This document shows, piece after piece, positions 44,590 through 56,484 of a stretch of DNA of 64,000 nucleotides. The position numbers and the translations under genes are program-made. The notes under the pieces were generated by a model. The model had not been told where the DNA came from, ran no database searches, and worked only from the letters and a program-made list of their open reading frames with translations. Each line of letters begins with the position of its first letter. Within the stretch, counting starts at the first letter, position 1. Origin of the DNA: Dromiciops gliroides (Eukaryota > Chordata > Mammalia > Microbiotheria > Microbiotheriidae); assembly GCF_019393635.1 (NCBI RefSeq), contig NC_057862.1, positions 99,596,145-99,660,144 of the forward strand, written 5' to 3'.

Positions 44590-44604
44590 AAATGTTTCCA
44601 GGGT

Positions 44605-44755
44605 GAGGAAATTGAATCTATCTGTTCAGCAATTTATAGTCTTAGAGAGTTCCCTGGGTTGCCCCAGGGTCAAATAGTCAGGTTTTGTCAGCAGCATGAC
44701 CCAGCTCTACCCATGCCTGAAGCCAGCTCTGTATTCACTATGACATGTTTCTTCT
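44605..44755. other. MIR-like remnant
   Basis: GAGAGTTCCCTGGGTTGCCCCAGGGTCAAATAGTCAGG resembles the reversed MIR core with the MIR-type GGTCA step. Confidence 0.4.
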
Positions 44756-44759
44756 CTTA

Positions 44760-44872
44760 CAAGCAGGGACTGTTTTATTTTTCTTTCTGTACCTCACCCT
44801 CCCCGCCCCCCAAGCTTGCATCATAGAACCAGGCACATCATAGTTACATAATAAATATTTGATTGATTGACT
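44760..44872 (+). repeat. L2/MIR3 3'-end fragment
   Basis: AAGCAGGGACTGTTTTATTT, CATAGAACCAGGCACATCATAG, ATAATAAATATTTGATTGATTGACTG. Confidence 0.8.
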
Positions 44873-46135
44873 GAGTCCAAAAAAGTTTTCAGGGAAAAAG
44901 GATTTAGTCCTGGGCCAAAGAGTGGAATACACCAAATTTGTCTTTGTTACCCTCTCACCTTTCCCAGATGAACTCCTCTCTGCATGTCCTATCTGGGAAG
45001 AGAACCTGTCCCTCACTCATGATTAACCCTTCCCAGATGAAGCCAGCCTAAGGCTGGGGAGGGATGTTACATTAAAAAGGGAGGGATAGGAGTTATAGAT
45101 GGTCTTGGCTAGGCAGAGGCAAAGATACGTCAATATGAAACCATGGGTCAAAAGCACTAGAGATGACCAAATGTCTGTAATAATGGTGTTTTTCTTCTGT
45201 TATCTCCAATTGCTTCCATCTTCTCTGCCTGCCTTTAAAAAAATTTCAAGTCACCAGTTGTCTGTGCATAGGTATCAGCCTCTTTATAAAGTTCTCTCTT
45301 TTTATTTTTGATGACAGTTATTTGTATGACATCAGAATTTCATCCTCAATGAAATATGTCTTTCTACCCTCGGCAGAGGCAAGGGGCTACTTGGATAGAA
45401 TAATGTATGCATTGTCAGAGGCAATTGCTGCCCTGGGTATACTCATTTAGGCACTTTTCTTTTTTATACGGGAGAGCTCAGTTCTGGATGTAGCAGTGTT
45501 TCTCAAACTGACTGGTACATTAAAAACAAACGTCATCAAAATAAAACTTACTTCAAATTTTTTTTAAAATGTTATTCTTGAGACCTTTCTTTGCCTCTTG
45601 ACTTGTTTCTATAGAACATAAATCCATGGAATAATGACTATGTTTTCCCTAAAAATTTAAACCTGTGATGCATGTCAGACCATATCTAGTGTCCCTCTCC
45701 TTTTGTATCATGAATTCTAAGGTAAAATGGCCACTTCTTTCCATGGTTCCCTCCTTTCTTTTTTTTAGCAGCAAATTCCATCCTTATTGGTTAGAGCAAG
45801 TCCAGAAGAACAGTTGCTCTTTGTCATTTTCTCTACCTTCTGAAGAATGAGATGATTGTTAAGGCCCATCATGTATTTGTCAGCTGCTCTGCTCCTGATA
45901 AAAAGGAAATTCCAGTGGATATACAGATAGATGAAGTATCTCCTCATTATTGTATCATGTTCCTGTTTTTGTAATATTTTCCCCACTTCCTATCTCATTC
46001 CTCCCTTCCAAATAGTCTGTCAGGTCATACACTCCCATGATAATATTGTTTCTGCTTCTTCTTCCATTGATCCTCAAAGCATCTCTAAATAAGGCCCCTC
46101 CCAGATCTATTAGTCTGTGATTCTATGACTCTAAA
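44873..46135. other. Unassigned single-copy stretch
   Basis: GCAGTGTTTCTCAAACTGACTGG at 45490 may be a hAT end. No coding product. Confidence 0.4.
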
Positions 46136-46139
46136 CTAG

Positions 46140-46360
46140 ACAGCCAAACCAGAGAGAACCACAGCAAGGCAACTTTCAACTCAACCAATGAAAGCTCTTC
46201 CTATTAGAGCTGTCCAGAAACAGAGGAGGTTGTCTCAAGAGGGGGTGCTGTGCTCATCACTAAAGATGTTCAAATAGAGGCTGGATGACCATTTTTGGAC
46301 ATGTGGTAAGTGAGATTTATGCATCATGTTCCATCGGCCCTTTCCAACTAAGAGATGATG
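46140..46360 (+). mobile_element. CR1/L3 3'-end fragment
   Basis: CACTAAAGATGTTCAAATAGAGGCTGGATGACCA followed by GGCCCTTTCCAACTAAGAGATGATGTGATT follows the L3 3' end order. Confidence 0.8.
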
Positions 46361-46682
46361 TGATTTGAGTACTATGAATGAATGAATGAAAGGACTCGTT
46401 GAGAGAACAATCTGGATTTGTGAAAGATCCTAAAAGTCTTCACTTCTTAGTTATACTCATCATTTGCTAGCTCTACAGCAACACAATTAACTGTATAAAA
46501 AACATACATGTCTCATTAAAAGGCACATACCACATCTTCAATTCAACAACTTGGCATCTGCCATATTCCAGACACTGTTCCCTCTTTTTCTTGTATGGAT
46601 ATAACACCTATTTCAGTGTTTGTGGTTGTATGGGGTGGGAAGAGAACAGTGAGTACTTAATAGATATTGGTTGAGCTGAATT

Positions 46683-46703
46683 GCCCCCCCACACACACAC
46701 ACA
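46683..46703. repeat. C-run and (CA)n
   Basis: CCCCCCCACACACACACACAC. Confidence 0.85.
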
Positions 46704-46719
46704 CTTCCTGTTAGAAGTA

Positions 46720-47720
46720 AAGATGGGAACACTAGAGACTGGGCTCTCCAGATAGTGTGGCCAGGACTGGGGCATTCTCGGGACATTCCCAGGCAGCTTC
46801 TGTGGAGGGTGGCCCCCTGCTAAAGGCAGCATGGCCAACATCCCATACATTTCCTGAATAGTGCCAGCCTACTGTCAGCACTTCCAGACCCTAATCAGGG
46901 TACCCATTCCCATTTGCCATCAAGGTAGGGCTTCATAAAGACAACTTAACAGGCAACATAATCAACAGCTATCGGAAAAGTCAACCAAACTGCAAAGACA
47001 AGAGTCTAGGTGATATGCACCAGGAGGAGAAAAATACTTGAAATTCCTGTTAGAGAACAATGCAGAATTTGAAAGCAGGAAACTAAACAATTTCAGCTTC
47101 TCAGAGGCACTGGTATGGATTTAAAAGCTGACACCTTTCCTCAAAGGCACCATCAACACTTTTATCAGGGATGGGCACAGGAGATAGGCATCCAAAGATG
47201 ATTAATTCCAATTTTCTTTTAGGTCATTCCCTGCCTCTGTGCTTCTAGCTCTGACTACTTGATAATAAAGAAGGCCACTGGGCATGGCATAGCCACAGGG
47301 GTGCTTTGAGGGTACCTCATAAAGTTCTTGAAAGTTGGCTCAAAAGCAAGGTCTCTGAGATTTGGACTTATTGTAGAAAGATAACTTTTCAGGTAATGGA
47401 GAATGGGAGTCTGGTTCTAACTGGAGTAGTGAGGAGTTGAGGGTATTAGTATCCGTTCTTCCTTCAGTACACCTCCCATCCCTTCTCTGGTGAATCCCTG
47501 AAAAAGTACAATGTAAAACACAAACTTTGGATTGGGACACAGGCAAAGAAAGGAAGATACACGGGAATCAAGAAGACCTGAAACTTTGGTTACCCCAATT
47601 CCTTTGTCCAGAAACACTATCAGCCTCAAGAAAATGGATAGAGCTGTGAAAAGAGGCACTATCTACTTTGTCCCCTGGCTTAATGGGATGGTATAAATCC
47701 CCTGTCCTCCCTCCCTCTCC
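46720..47720. other. Single-copy stretch, no recognised repeat
   Basis: Unique sequence with no coding product; 46930-47160 could belong to the adjoining conserved-looking region. Confidence 0.4.
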
Positions 47721-47732
47721 TATCCCAACATA

Positions 47733-47773
47733 CACATGTGTGTGTATGCATGCATGCGCGCACACACACACAG
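47733..47773. repeat. (TG)n/(CA)n inverted dinucleotide run
   Basis: ATGTGTGTGTATGCATGCATGCGCGCACACACACAC is an alternating purine-pyrimidine palindrome-like run of Z-DNA type. Confidence 0.85.
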
Positions 47774-48039
47774 AGACGTGAATTGAAAGCCCGGCTCTGT
47801 GTGTCTGCAATTTATATGGTGGATTGTGATCTCATTGGCTCCTCCTGTTGATTTTCCTGGGGAACTTTGAAAGAAGTCAATTCCATAACGTGCCTGACTG
47901 TCTATGTTAACCAACACATCAGTCTTCCAAACTAGGCTTGACTCACAAGCAGAGATACTACAAACTGTAATCCTGTTGTTTTCTGAGGAACAGAACACTT
48001 AAATAAAAAAAATAGGAGCACCTTATATTTATTTGTTAA

Positions 48040-48720
48040 AATAAGAGGAGAAGAGGCTTGAACAAGGTAATTACACCTGAGTAGGGACAAATCACTTGGA
48101 AAACACAAATATGTTTTCAGGGACGTTCCACAGCTAACGATGCTAAAGTGTTTTCCTTTCAAACACAAGCAAGAGAATCCAGGGGATGAAACAAACTTCG
48201 CTTATTTTAGTTTCTACTCAATTACCTGTTAATGGAAAAAATCTGGCACCAGCAATAATGAGGCAGGAATGAGATCACTGTTCTTGAGGCCTGGCTTGTC
48301 AGAGGAGCCTGTAACAAGAAGTGTATTTATCTGCCTTTCTATAACCCTTTTCAAACACTCTGTCAGGGAGCCCACACTGAATAGCCAGAGAGGAGGAACT
48401 TGGAACCTGCTCCAGGCCTCTGAGGCCCTCTGGGAAAAGGAAAATTATTGTTGGCAAGCCTGCCTGGCTCCAGAAATTGATCCAGTGCCCCCCACTTGTC
48501 CATGCAGCAGCAGACAGAGCTAAGAATTTTGTTATAATTAAATAACAGAGTGCTGATTGGTTGCTGGAGGTGGTCTTGAAATCGGTGTTTAAGGCAGAGG
48601 AGAACAACAGTTACCATTCATAGGAGAAGCCCAGAGTCTTAAAAATCCATCTGTTTCATTCCCAAATTTAGGCCAAAAAAATGCTCACTCGCTGTCTTTA
48701 AAAATACCACCTGCTTTGCG
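48040..48720. promoter_or_regulatory. Candidate conserved enhancer-like element
   Basis: Repeat-free AT/GC-mixed block with GGACGTTCCACAGCTAACGATGC, GAAACAAACTTCGCTTATTTTAG, CAATTACCTGTTAATGG, GCAGCAGACAGAGC and AATTAAATAACAGAGTGC. Contains an E-box/homeodomain-like CACCTG and TTAAT and several retained CpGs. Its texture resembles ancient non-coding elements; function is inference. Confidence 0.4.
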
Positions 48721-49775
48721 ATATTGTATAATGTACTATTATATAAGGTAGAGTGAGGGAGGACAGGACAGAAGAGGAGGGAGATTAAAGGTAGAATGGG
48801 TGCCTAAGGAAAACAACCAAGAGTGTTTGAAAGGGAAGAGAGGAATACTGTCCGTCTGTTTCCAATACTTTTGCCCCTCCAATCTGTGGTGTCTGACACC
48901 ACTGAACCCAAGAGCATGTTACTTGGATGAATCTCTCAAGTGGACTGGTGAGACAATTCCTTTTGACTAGGCTGTCTTTCCCTTCACCACTGGGGAATAG
49001 GGATTTCTCCAAAGGCCATACCATAGCCCCTGGCATTTATATGTCTATATAGTTCTGTAGCTCCTTCCTAGTGATATGTCTTCTTTTGTGCCTGAAAAGG
49101 CTTCTGCTAACCCAGACCATCAATATTTTCTCTACCAGTTCTCTGATCTAACCAGTCACAGATCCAGCTTCAATACATTGGGACCCCCTCTGTAGGTGTT
49201 TCAGCTATAATCCATCCACACCCACTCATGAGTCAAATCTTGGCTCCCCACTGTGTTCAGATAACCACAGACACTCCACCTCACTCCCCAATCACTAGCA
49301 GAGCAGCCCCATTTAAAGAAGAAAGAAATTTCCAGTCTCTTTTTGCTCTGACTTTCCTAAATCTTAGAGAAACCTTGTTTGGGTGGGGGAGTGGTGATAG
49401 AAGTTTCCTCAGCCAACCTTTGGGATTCTCATTTCATAGTTAAGGTCATTATAAGCACAAGCCAAGACCCATTGATGCATTACACTTGGCTCTCCATATC
49501 CTGATACCTACACAAATATTTGGAACAGATCTAGAAATTGGTGTAAGTTGCCAGTTCCCTCTTTTAGAGTGTGATACAACAAAAAGGGTCTTAGATTAGG
49601 GGTCAGAGTCCCCACACTCTCATCCTTCTACTTCCTCTAATGACTCAACTCTAAGAAGTCCTCTCTACCCTGAAAAGCTAATGTTCTAGAATTCCAAGTG
49701 CAAGGGTCACTTTGGCCAAGAAAACGGGTCAGTCTTTCATAGCCCTTCCAACCTGAGGAAGTTGAGCTTCAGGTT
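48721..49775. other. Unassigned single-copy stretch
   Basis: No recognised element or coding product. Confidence 0.4.
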
Positions 49776-49779
49776 GATT

Positions 49780-51265
49780 CTTTCCTCAGAAAGTATTTTC
49801 ATACAATTCCCATTTGTAAGGACTTCAAACGTTACCTAATCCAAACAATATCTGAACAAGATATTCCCTCTATAAACATACCTAATATGGGGTCACCCAG
49901 CTTTTGCTTGAAAAGCTCTAATAAGGGAGAATTCACTAAATCCTGAGCCAATCCATTTCGACATTTGGATAGCTCTTGTCATTAAAAGAGGGTTTTTTTG
50001 TTTTGTTTTGTTGTTTGTTACTGCCTAGAGAGGAGCTAAAAACTATTAATCTGCAATGTTTACCCATACCCCTACTTCTACTTGGTATAGCTGAGCATAA
50101 GTTAATTCCTACTCTAGGTAACAGGACTTTCCAATACTTGAATGAAGCTGTCATGTCCACTTCTCCCCTCCCCCAATTCGTCTCTTCTCCAGCTAAATAT
50201 CCCAATTTCTTCCATCTATTTTCTTATAAAGAATCCCTTCCCTTCTCAGTTGCCATCTGGAAGCTTACTCTCAATCTATCAATAATAGCTTTCCTAAAAG
50301 ATGGTTCTCATAATGTAATACAGTAGTCCAACATGTGGCTTGACTAGAGCAGAGTATAGTGGAGTTTATCAAGCTCCCTAGAGCAGGACACTCTAAAGCA
50401 TTGCCTAAGCTCACCATTAGCTTTTTGAGCTGCTACTTCCCCCTATTGTACCGTATTGTACCATTAAATTCTCATAAACATTTTTTAGGACAACTTCTAT
50501 ATATCTTGCCTACATCATTTTGTACTAGTGAAGGTGACCTTGTTAAACTTTTGTGTAAAACTTTCTCTTACTTAAAAGGGGAGATGGGGAGCATATAGAT
50601 ATATTATTCCACTGCTTAAGGGAAGCAGTGCCCAATGAGGAAAATCCTTCTTACCAGTACAGGTCCCAGTACCTGCACTGATACTTATAGACTTAGACAA
50701 TTACCTGGAGCCCTGGGAGGTTAAGTGATTTGCCCAGGGTCACAAAGCTAGTAGATATTAGATGGGAGACTTGAAACCTAGGTTCTTTCTGATGATGCCA
50801 GCTCTCTTACCCATGGAAGACCAGCTCTATCCATCACACACCATCCTACCTCTCAAAACTTTACATTTATCCTATTAAATTTCATCTCTTTGCATTTGGC
50901 CCAATGGTTCCAGCCTGTCAAAGATGTTGGGATCCTGGACTTTTTCACCCAGGGTGTTGGCTCTCCCTCCCAGGCTTCATGTCATGGGCAAATGTGACAA
51001 ACAAGCCATCTATTTCTTCATCCAAACCATCATAGAACAATAAACAACCCATGGCCAAGCATGGTTTCCCCAGGTCACTCCACCAGAGAATATGCTTCCA
51101 AATTTACATTGAATTATTAATGACTACTCTTGAATTCTCTCAAGCCCACACCTCTTCATCTTGCCTACAAGAATAGCATGACTGCCTTTGTCAAATACTT
51201 TGTTATTCTGTCCTTGAATGTCCCCAGGGTCTGGAACACCTCTGTGGTTTCTTTATCAGAGGAGC
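49780..51265 (-). repeat. Old interspersed repeat, CR1/L3-like (tentative)
   Basis: GAAAAGCTCTAATAAGGGAGAATTCAC, GTAGTCCAACATGTGGCTTGACTAGAGCAGAG, TTTCATCTCTTTGCATTTGGCCC, CATGGGCAAATGTGACAAACAAGCC and CTTTGTCAAATACTTTG are phrases of a widespread amniote repeat I cannot name firmly. A MIR piece (50690-50815) interrupts it. Confidence 0.5.
50690..50815 (-). repeat. MIR-type fragment
   Basis: GGAGGTTAAGTGATTTGCCCAGGGTCACAAAGCTAG. Confidence 0.75.
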
Positions 51266-51274
51266 AGGCAATAA

Positions 51275-51500
51275 CATTGACAACATCTCACATTTATACA
51301 GCATTTTAGAGTTGGTAAAATTTTTTTACATCCACTATAACATTTGATCCTATAACAATCGGTGCGAAGTAGATTCTATGATTATCTCTATTTTGCAAAT
51401 GAGAAAATTGAAACTGGAAGAGGTTAAGAGATTTGCTAAAGGCAAGTACCTCCAATACCTGAGGCAACATTTGAACCCAGGTCTTCTGAATTCCACTATA
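51275..51500 (-). repeat. MIR-type fragment
   Basis: CTCACATTTATACAGCATTTTAGAG, ATTTTGCAAATGAGAAAATTGAAACTGG and ACCCAGGTCTTCTGAATTCC. Confidence 0.7.
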
Positions 51501-52575
51501 GCTCTCTATCCATGGGCGATACATGGGGTAGCTGGCAGCTAAGATGGGGGAGGGGGGAAGAGGGGGCAGGGAGGCAGAACATAGACAAACATTTCTCCCA
51601 GTCTGGTATTCTGCCTTCAGCCAGAGACAATCTAGAAAAAGTTTCACAAGTGGCTAGGTGGTAACGTCATTGGTTAAAAATTACAGTCAGGATGGGTCTG
51701 AATTTCTAATGAGGCTACTATAGGCCTGAAGCATGTGAACTCTGGAGCAATTTCTTCATTTTTGCCAAAGAGCAATGTGGCATATTTACTACCGCCACCA
51801 CCAAAAGAATCGAGCTATTTTAAAGAAAACATTCTTTCACAACTGTTTTATAGGAGTGGGTCTACACTCTTTATATTCACTTTGAATTGCTTTTTCCTCA
51901 CTTTATAATCTAATAAGATGAAAATTACTCCAAAGGTTTTATTCTAAATAGAATAAACAAATGCAACCGAAAAACTTCACCCTTGAACTACATAGAACAA
52001 CATAGAACATCCACAATTAAATGCCATGTGGCACTAGATTATTGAATCAGCTGAGCTTACTCTTTAAGTGTTTCAAATTCCGTTCACTAGTAAAAAATGA
52101 GATTAAGAAAATTAAGAAAAGAAAATTAAGAAAGAAGTGTTTCATCCATCCACTTCTCATCAAAAGGTAGTAAGCTATAGGTATGGAAAGAGGGGATCTT
52201 TGTCAAGAGTGGCCAAGGTATCTGTTAGTTTTGTCCAATTATACTTCTTTGTTATTAGGTAAAGTATTACTAGGATTTGGAAAGAATTATTAGGAAAATA
52301 CAGCCTAAAGAAAACATAAAGATGGGGAGGAGAGAGAAAAGGAGAAAGAGAAGAGCAGAGAGAGCAAAAGAGATAAATAACAAAAGGGAGAGAGTGAAGG
52401 AGAAAGATGTTTGTTTTCAGAAACACTGATGGGGTAGGGGTGGGTGGGATGGGGAGGTCTCACATTGGTGGAACATTGTTCTGGAAAAATGCAAATCCTA
52501 TCAGAATACAGAATACAGATACCTCTGGATGATGTCAAACAGGAGAGGAGAATGCGGAAGATGGTGGGAGAAAAG
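51501..52575. other. Unassigned; purine-rich at 52320-52400
   Basis: 51820-52100 is repeat-free AT-rich sequence. No coding product. Confidence 0.4.
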
Positions 52576-52576
52576 T

Positions 52577-52580
<4 letters not shown>

Positions 52581-52629
<49 letters not shown>
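52581..52629. repeat. (GA)n microsatellite
   Basis: Perfect GA dinucleotides. Confidence 0.97.
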
Positions 52630-52631
<2 letters not shown>

Positions 52632-52639
52632 CTCTACAA

Positions 52640-52840
52640 AGTCAGGAGTCCTACATGACACTCACTCGGTGACCTTAGGCAAGTCATGTCACTTAATAGC
52701 TCTGAACTTCAATTTCTTCTTGTGTTCAAAAAAAAAGGGGGGGGGGGTTGGTAGGAGGGGCAGGAAAGATAATGCCCCATCTATTACCTAAACAACACTG
52801 TTGTGAGGAATGTGTTTTATCGATCTGAAAGCCTTATAGA
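52640..52840 (+). repeat. MIR-type fragment with A/G homopolymer runs
   Basis: CGGTGACCTTAGGCAAGTCATG, TAGCTCTGAACTTCAATTTC; an A9G10-type run at 52727-52747. Confidence 0.65.
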
Positions 52841-52930
52841 AATGTGACATGAAAACTACGTCTCCAGGAGGTTCCCCAGTTCCCTGCATTAACCAATGCT
52901 CTCTGGGAGTGCATTAACTTCCTTGCGTGG

Positions 52931-53170
52931 TGATGTTATTTGGTCATTTTTCAGTTGTGTACAACTCTTCATGACAGCATTCAGAGTTTCCTTGGCAAAG
53001 ATACTGGAGTGGTTTGCCATTTCCTTCTCTAGCTCATTTTATAGATGAGGAAACTGAGGCACATGGGGTTAAGTGACTTGTCTTGGGTCATAGCTAATAA
53101 GTATCTGAAGCTGTATTTGAACTCAAGATGACTCTTCCTGATTCCAGGTCTGGAGCTCCATCCACTGCAA
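52931..53170 (-). mobile_element. Marsupial SINE of the second type (MAR-like)
   Basis: TTTTTCAGTTGTGTACAACTCTTCATGACAGC ... GATTCCAGGTCTGGAGCTCCATCCACTGC. Confidence 0.85.
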
Positions 53171-53229
53171 GCCCTAATTTTTCCTGGTTGTAACATACTA
53201 ATTACATTCTCAAGGTGAGTGGTAGCAAT

Positions 53230-53400
53230 AACTTATGTACAAAAATCTTTTACCTACATTTTATTTGAGTTGCATAACAATTAACAAGAGACAGTAGGAA
53301 TTACTATTTCCATTTTATTAGATGAAAAAACAGAGAGAATGCAGGTTGACCAGGGTCAAACGGTTGATAAACAGTTTACTTAAAATCAAGTCTCCTGATT
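53230..53400 (-). repeat. MIR-type fragment
   Basis: TTACATTTTATTTGAGTTGCATAACAATT, GATGAAAAAACAGAGAGAATGCAGG and CCAGGGTCAAACGG. Confidence 0.55.
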
Positions 53401-53420
53401 TTCAAGTCCAATGTTCTTTC

Positions 53421-53588
53421 CTTATTTATTTTTTTTGTGGGGCAATGAAATGAGGGGTTAAGTGACTTACCCAGGGTCACACAGCTAGTAAGTATCAAAG
53501 TGTCAGAGACTGGATTTGAACTCGAGTCCTCCTGAATCCAGGGTTGGTGCTTTATCCACTGTGCCAACTAGCTGGTTCCCCCACCCCC
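53421..53588 (-). mobile_element. Marsupial tRNA-derived SINE
   Basis: Exact 10-base duplication ATGTTCTTTC at 53411-53420 and 53589-53598. Confidence 0.9.
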
Positions 53589-53604
53589 ATGTTCTTTCTT
53601 TTTT

Positions 53605-53745
53605 TTCCCCTCTTTTTCTTTTTTTTAGTGAGAGGCAATTGGGGTTAAGTGAATTGCCCAGGGTCACACAGCTAGTAAGTGTTAAGTGTCTGAGGGCCGG
53701 ATTTGAACTCAGGTACTTCTGACTCCAGGGCCGGTGCTGCCCCTA
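53605..53745 (-). mobile_element. Marsupial tRNA-derived SINE, head deleted
   Basis: Poly-T then GGCAATTGGGGTTAAGTGAA to GGGCCGGTGCTGCCCC; about 25 bases of the head (complement of GATAGAGCACC side) are missing. Lies directly next to the previous SINE in the same direction. Confidence 0.88.
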
Positions 53746-53759
53746 TGAGAGTTATTATC

Positions 53760-54185
53760 TCAATGTTTCCATGAAAAGCTATGATCCCATTTTTACAGGT
53801 GAGGAAATGAAGCCAAAAAAGCCTTTGGGCCTGCTTATAACTGGCCTCACCATTTTTTAGTTATCAGAGAACTAGTTTTCTCTGAGAAGGTACAAATCAT
53901 GTCAATTCTAAAATCAGTAATTCTCAATGGACGGGCCAAGGCAGAAAGGAATGGTGGAATGGTGGATGGTGGGACATTAGGGAGGTGGAGAAACAGCATT
54001 AATAGAAAATAAAAATTGAAAAGAGGTAAGCTTAAACAGATGCCAACGAAAACATGAAGACCACCATGTTAGATATGATCTCACTACCTGGGCCTCCCAA
54101 ATTCATGCCCTGTGACTCTTTACCACTACTCCTAATTTATTATTATTATTTTTTCTAAAAAGGAACCATTTTTGATTCTCAGCTC
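53760..54185. other. MIR-like remnant and unassigned sequence
   Basis: ATCCCATTTTTACAGGTGAGGAAATGAAG at 53785 is MIR-like. The rest is unassigned. Confidence 0.4.
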
Positions 54186-54189
54186 TGCC

Positions 54190-54515
54190 TGGAGTACTGT
54201 AGTGTAGCAGCAGGGACACTGGATTGATAGTTAAGAGGTCTGATTCTGCCACAAAATAGTCATGTGTTTGGGCAAGTTACTTCCCATCTCTACCAAGCCT
54301 CAGTATCCTCCTCTTTAAATCAAAGTGCTGTGGATAGAGCACCGGTCCTGGGGTCAGGGAGGACCTGAGTTTCAAATCCAGACTCCGACACTTAACACGT
54401 ACTAGCTGTGTGACCCTGGGCAAGTCACTTAACCCCAATTGCCTCACGAAAAAAAAAAATCAAAGTGCTAGACTAGCTGATCTCTAAAGTTCCTTTCGAC
54501 TACCTGAAGTATTAT
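54190..54515 (+). repeat. MIR split by a young SINE
   Basis: CAGCAGGGACACTGGATTG, GTGTTTGGGCAAGTTACTTCC before and CTAGACTAGCTGATCTCTAAAGTTCC after the SINE. Confidence 0.75.
54330..54458 (+). mobile_element. Marsupial tRNA-derived SINE, 5'-truncated
   Basis: Lacks the first ~20 bases of the head. Exact 11-base duplication ATCAAAGTGCT at 54319-54329 and 54459-54469. Confidence 0.92.
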
Positions 54516-54734
54516 TTTTCTTTCCTTCTGCTTTCTATCTTGTCCATACATTTCAAATCATTTAATTTTAGAGTTGGCTCTAGAATTATTTGTGTTCAGT
54601 TGACCCTCCTCAGAGAAAATGTGTTCATCAGGGCCTCTGTCTTACTTTCTACAACTGTGCTTCTCAAAGTTGTATGCCAATAGGTACTTATCTAAGGTCT
54701 AAATTGGTATCTAGACAGAAATAACTAATAGGAT

Positions 54735-54870
54735 TTCTAGCAAGAAGAGATCTTAGCGATCATCTTACCAAATCCCCTCATATTACAAATGAGGAAACTG
54801 AGACCCAGTGAGTGAAGTGACTTGCCAAGGTAGAGAGTCACAGACCTCAGCGCTGAATCCACAGTGAGCT
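54735..54870 (-). repeat. MIR/L3-type old repeat
   Basis: GATCTTAGCGATCATCTTACC, ACAAATGAGGAAACTGAGACCCAG. Confidence 0.75.
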
Positions 54871-56480
54871 TCTCATGGTACCTTGGGCTTTCAGCAGCCT
54901 CTCTCCCACTGTCCAAAGGATCCAGTGGCCTTGCAAAAAGTCTCATTTTTCCATTGCAGTCAAGATCTTGGAAATTCCAGGACACTGGCAACCCCTTTCC
55001 TAAAATGTTACATTGCATCCTGTGTGACGTTGAGAAACCAGGCCTCCAGAGAAGGAGACAGAGCAGTCTCCACTGGGCTCAGTGTGCTTACAATGGCTGA
55101 CAATGTGCTTATAAAATGCCAGGGTTTTAAAAATAAAAATAAAACATTCTGCTTACATTTCCCATGGGGGCCTTACCAGACCTATGGGGGGGGAAGTTGG
55201 AAGGGAAGATCTCAACCAATGCCTCAGACAGAAGCTGCTCATGAAAGAGCCAAAGACAGAGCTCAGAGAGGGATTTCAGATGTGGATCTTTGATAAAAGT
55301 TAAAGACTTGATCCTGGAGATTTGTGATTTCTAACTCTTACTTTGAGATTTCTTTCCCAGAAGTGTCATGAAATTCTTCCTCAAAAAAACAAACAAACTC
55401 AAGAAACTTATTTAAGTGAAAAAAGTCTATAGATAGCACTATTTTCTTTTCTGGGTAGGGGCATGACAATGTTCCAATGTCTTATATTTTCTTAACTTGG
55501 GATGGATTTAGAACAAAGAACTCCTAAAGGAGGTTCTATGTTGAGAAACATGGAAAAAAATAGTTATAATTTCTCATCTTCTTTCTATATCCCTCATTTC
55601 TGAACAAAGGGTGTTTTTAACTGTAGTAAGTTCCACATTATTGACATAAACAAAAATTTTCCCCTAATAAAAACAGAAAATCCTTAAGAGTCTGCTTCTT
55701 GCAAACCATTAACATGGGCAAGTCCAAGAGCATAGGCAATATAAGGAACTGCTCCCTCCCAGGTGAGAGGTGGATGTACTTCAATCTGACAGAAACAATC
55801 AGGAGATAAGCTATTTTCCTGGGATGCATGTTCAGGATGTGACAGAGAACCTCTTGGGACCTGTAGAATCTGAGCATTGCTCCACTGTGTGTAATCTCTA
55901 AGAGAACAAATGATATTGTCAGAAGGAACCTGAAAAGAATCTCAAGAGATTATGAAGAGCTGGCCACATTCACAAGTAGTGTTTCCATCATTGTTCACAA
56001 AAGGTCCAGACCTTACAAAAGAAATTCAGATATGGAAAGCTGACTAAGATGGTGTCAGAGAATGAGTTTGGGCTTTTGGGAGCAAAAGACCAGGGATAGA
56101 ACACATGTAATAAGGGCTAATTTAATTTAGAGAACTTGAAAAAAGGGAAAGGTAATGGGAAAATACTTGTATATGACTAGATATCAGAGGGCAGGAAGTA
56201 TGACTTAGGAATGAAAATAGATGTTCTCAATAATGAACAGGAGATATAGGAAAGAGAGAAAGAAATTCTATCCATAGGCTCAGCTACTTCTGTTCATGAA
56301 ATATACGTAATAAAGAAAGAAGGTGAAATGGAGATATGAGTATAGAGAGGTAAACATGACCTAATAGTTATCAGTGAGATTTAAAAGTATCTATCTCCTA
56401 TCTGGAATAAGGAAATAGAAGGTGCACCTTATTGAAGGGAAAAGGTTAAGTAGATGAAAAGTGGGGTAGTAGAAATATTG
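54871..56480. other. Unassigned stretch
   Basis: No recognised repeat or coding product; open frames at 54864-55293 overlap in different frames and look random. Confidence 0.35.
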
Positions 56481-56484
56481 GGAC

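Noticed and set aside
54883..55293. 136-codon plus-strand frame
   Set aside because: Overlapping frames of similar length on the same strand; no product recognised.
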